Shown piece by piece: positions 5,413 through 6,662 of a stretch of DNA of 6,662 nucleotides. Below the pieces are notes generated by a model. It had not been told where the DNA came from. It saw only the letters and a program-made list of their open reading frames with translations, and searched no databases. Numbering within the stretch: the stretch's first letter is position 1; each line of letters opens with the position of its first letter. This DNA is from Eubacteriales bacterium (GTDB taxonomy: Bacteria > Bacillota > Clostridia > JAQUNY01). The position numbers were made by a program, and so were the translations under genes. The stretch lies in NCBI GenBank assembly GCA_028717405.1, contig JAQUNY010000091.1, forward strand, positions 1 to 6,662, given 5' to 3'.

Positions 5413-6104
5413 TGAAGGACAACAGGGAAAACGCAGGGTGGTCCACACTTGAAAGGCTGAGAAAAGCAAATCCGAAGATCAGGATATATTCTATAAACGA
5501 CAGCGTGTTTCAGGAATACGGGAAACCTCTTACAGGTTATGATTTCAAAGGGCTCGCAGAGAAAGCAGCCCTGATACCGATGCCGGATGAAGGCTCGAAG
5601 TATGAGCTGGCAGTCGGGGAATTACAGAGGGATGCATCCGGGGTGATCCTGAAAAATGAGATTTTTGGCGAATCACCTGTACAGGTTGGTTATTGCTGGG
5701 GTTATAACGACGCGCTGAATGGGCTTGAATACCACAAGAGCTCTGAAATCAATATTGCAGTCACACCGATGCTCCTTATACTGGGGAAGCTTACTGATAT
5801 TAAGGAAGGCTGTGGATATGACTCATCCGGGGTTGCGGTTTTCTATATGGACAAAGGAGAAGCGGCGGAGATATATTCAACAACGCTTCATTTCTGCCCC
5901 TGCCAGGCTGTCGAAGGCGGGTTCGGCTGCATCGTGGTGCTCCCTGAAGGTACAAATGCGCCTTTGGATGGTAAACCTGCCGACTTAAGGCTATTCAGGA
6001 AAAATAAATGGCTGATTTGCCATGACAGGAACGAAACACTTATTGCAAAGGGAGTTTCACCGGAGATACACGGAGAGAACATCAGGATAGAGTATATAAA
6101 ATGA
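5412..6104 (+). CDS. DUF4867-type protein, function unknown
   Basis: A 230-residue soluble protein that I recognise as the DUF4867 type, mostly found in Bacillota. Its function is not established to my knowledge. Seen: NDALNGLEYHKSSEINIAV (99-117), a dense conserved block with Glu106, His108 and Glu112; TPMLLILGKLTDI (118-130); and EIYSTTLHFCPCQA (153-166) with His160, Cys162 and Cys164, followed by GFGCIVVLPEGTNAPL (170-185). The spaced Glu/His residues and alternating beta-strand pattern resemble a cupin-like metal site, so an isomerase, lyase or mutarotase acting on a sugar or sugar acid is a reasonable guess, no more. No signal peptide or membrane segment is visible. ATG 5412 overlaps the epimerase stop by one base, with AAGGAGGA (5393-5400) upstream, and its own TGA overlaps the kinase start by four bases. 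Being wedged between a mutarotase and a sugar kinase, it probably acts between them in the pathway. Confidence 0.8.
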   Translation: MKDNRENAGWSTLERLRKANPKIRIYSINDSVFQEYGKPLTGYDFKGLAEKAALIPMPDEGSKYELAVGELQRDASGVILKNEIFGESPVQVGYCWGYNDALNGLEYHKSSEINIAVTPMLLILGKLTDIKEGCGYDSSGVAVFYMDKGEAAEIYSTTLHFCPCQAVEGGFGCIVVLPEGTNAPLDGKPADLRLFRKNKWLICHDRNETLIAKGVSPEIHGENIRIEYIK

Positions 6105-6662
6105 GATATCTGCTTGGCATAGATTTTGGCGGAGGGGCTTCCAAAGCCACCCTCTTATGTGAAGATGGAACCGTTGCGGCTTCGGCGTCGGTCGAATATC
6201 CCACATCATATCCGGGACCGGGCAGGGCAGAACAGGATCCTGCCGACTGGTATGAGGCCGTAAAGAAGAACATAGCCTCGGTATTGAAGGAAAGCGGCGC
6301 CTCATCTTCAGACATGGAAGCCGTCTGTCTTGACGCCGCAACACATACAGCCGTATTAATGGACAATGATTTTAATGTCGTCAGGCCATCTATATACTGG
6401 ACAGATTCCCGCAGTATAGAAGAGAGCAGGCGACTGAGGGAGGAATACGGTTCCCTGGTCTTTGAGCAGACGCTTCACAATGCGGATACCATATGGACTT
6501 TGCCGCAGCTGATGTGGGTGAGGCAGAACGAACCTGATATATGGCGCAGGATAAAGAAGATACTTTTTGCAAAGGATTATATCAGGCATCTTCTGACCGG
6601 AGATTACTTTACTGATTACATAGAGGCTCAGGGCAGCATGTTTTTTGACTGCAATAAGATGC
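6101..6662 (+). CDS. FGGY-family carbohydrate kinase (xylulokinase-like), 3'-truncated
   Basis: The frame opens at ATG 6101, overlapping the previous stop as ATGA, and stays open to the window end; 187 codons are visible of the roughly 500 usual for FGGY kinases. Seen: N-terminal GIDFGGGASKATL (6-18), the first ATP phosphate-binding loop; EYPTSYPGPGRAEQDPADWY (32-51), the typical EQxPxxW region; LDAATHTAVLMD near 80-91; YWTDSRS with the substrate-side Trp and Asp-Arg; FAKDYIRHLLTGDYFTD, matching the PKDYLRxxLTG motif of xylulokinases; then EAQGSMFFD. The loop usually reads DxGTxSxK; here it is DFGGGASK, with Gly for Thr. The ribosome binding site is weak (AGGA 6084-6087, 13 nt upstream), so translation probably depends on coupling. 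It should phosphorylate a ketose, aldose or polyol in the cytoplasm. It is the second sugar kinase of the cluster and belongs to a different fold from the PfkB protein, implying a second phosphorylated intermediate or a second substrate. Confidence 0.88.
   Translation, partial: MRYLLGIDFGGGASKATLLCEDGTVAASASVEYPTSYPGPGRAEQDPADWYEAVKKNIASVLKESGASSSDMEAVCLDAATHTAVLMDNDFNVVRPSIYWTDSRSIEESRRLREEYGSLVFEQTLHNADTIWTLPQLMWVRQNEPDIWRRIKKILFAKDYIRHLLTGDYFTDYIEAQGSMFFDCNKM

Noticed and set aside
1..6662. tRNA, rRNA, CRISPR array, insertion sequence, riboswitch or phage defence genes
   Set aside because: The window is almost fully coding in one direction with gaps of at most about 60 bases, and none of these signals was seen.

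Overview
The window is a single, tightly packed, same-strand (+) gene cluster of eight protein-coding genes, the first and last cut by the window edges. No RNA gene, insertion sequence, CRISPR array or convincing terminator was seen, and no gap exceeds about 60 bases. Base composition looks roughly balanced, slightly AT-leaning in the gaps. Codon use is rich in AGG/AGA, ATA and GGA, and ribosome binding sites are strong (AAGGAG, GGGAGG). With the DUF4867-type protein and the LacX-type mutarotase, this suggests a Bacillota/Clostridia-like anaerobe. That assignment is inference; a spirochaete or other anaerobe cannot be excluded.

Layout. (1) 3-677: C-terminal part of an FAD-linked oxidase of the GlcD / alkyl-DHAP-synthase type. 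(2) 725-1849: its probable electron-transfer partner, with two ferredoxin-type 4Fe-4S motifs and a C-terminal region that looks like a CCG (HdrD/GlcF) domain pair stripped of its cysteines. (3) 1911-2735: class II (zinc) aldolase. (4) 2737-3687: PfkB-family sugar kinase. (5) 3677-4486: IolB-type 5-deoxy-glucuronate isomerase. (6) 4540-5412: LacX-type aldose-1-epimerase-like protein. (7) 5412-6104: DUF4867-type protein of unknown function. (8) 6101-end: N-terminal part of an FGGY carbohydrate kinase. Junctions are a 1-nt gap (3/4), an 11-nt overlap (4/5), a 1-nt TAATG overlap (6/7) and a 4-nt ATGA overlap (7/8), so most of the cluster should be co-transcribed and translationally coupled.

How the genes may work together. 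Isomerase, PfkB kinase and class II aldolase, read in reverse gene order, match the last three steps of the Bacillus myo-inositol pathway (IolB, IolC, IolJ): 5-deoxy-glucuronate to 5-dehydro-2-deoxygluconate, its 6-phosphate, then DHAP plus malonate semialdehyde. The usual upper-pathway genes (IolG, IolE, IolD) are not in the window. Instead there are a flavin/Fe-S redox pair, a mutarotase, a DUF4867 protein and a second kinase of a different fold. The PfkB protein also looks closer by eye to the ketohexokinase/sulfofructose-kinase branch than to IolC. The cluster is therefore best described as a carbohydrate/polyol catabolic operon with an iol-like lower pathway and an unassigned substrate. 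The most unusual molecular feature is the cysteine-less CCG region of the Fe-S protein.
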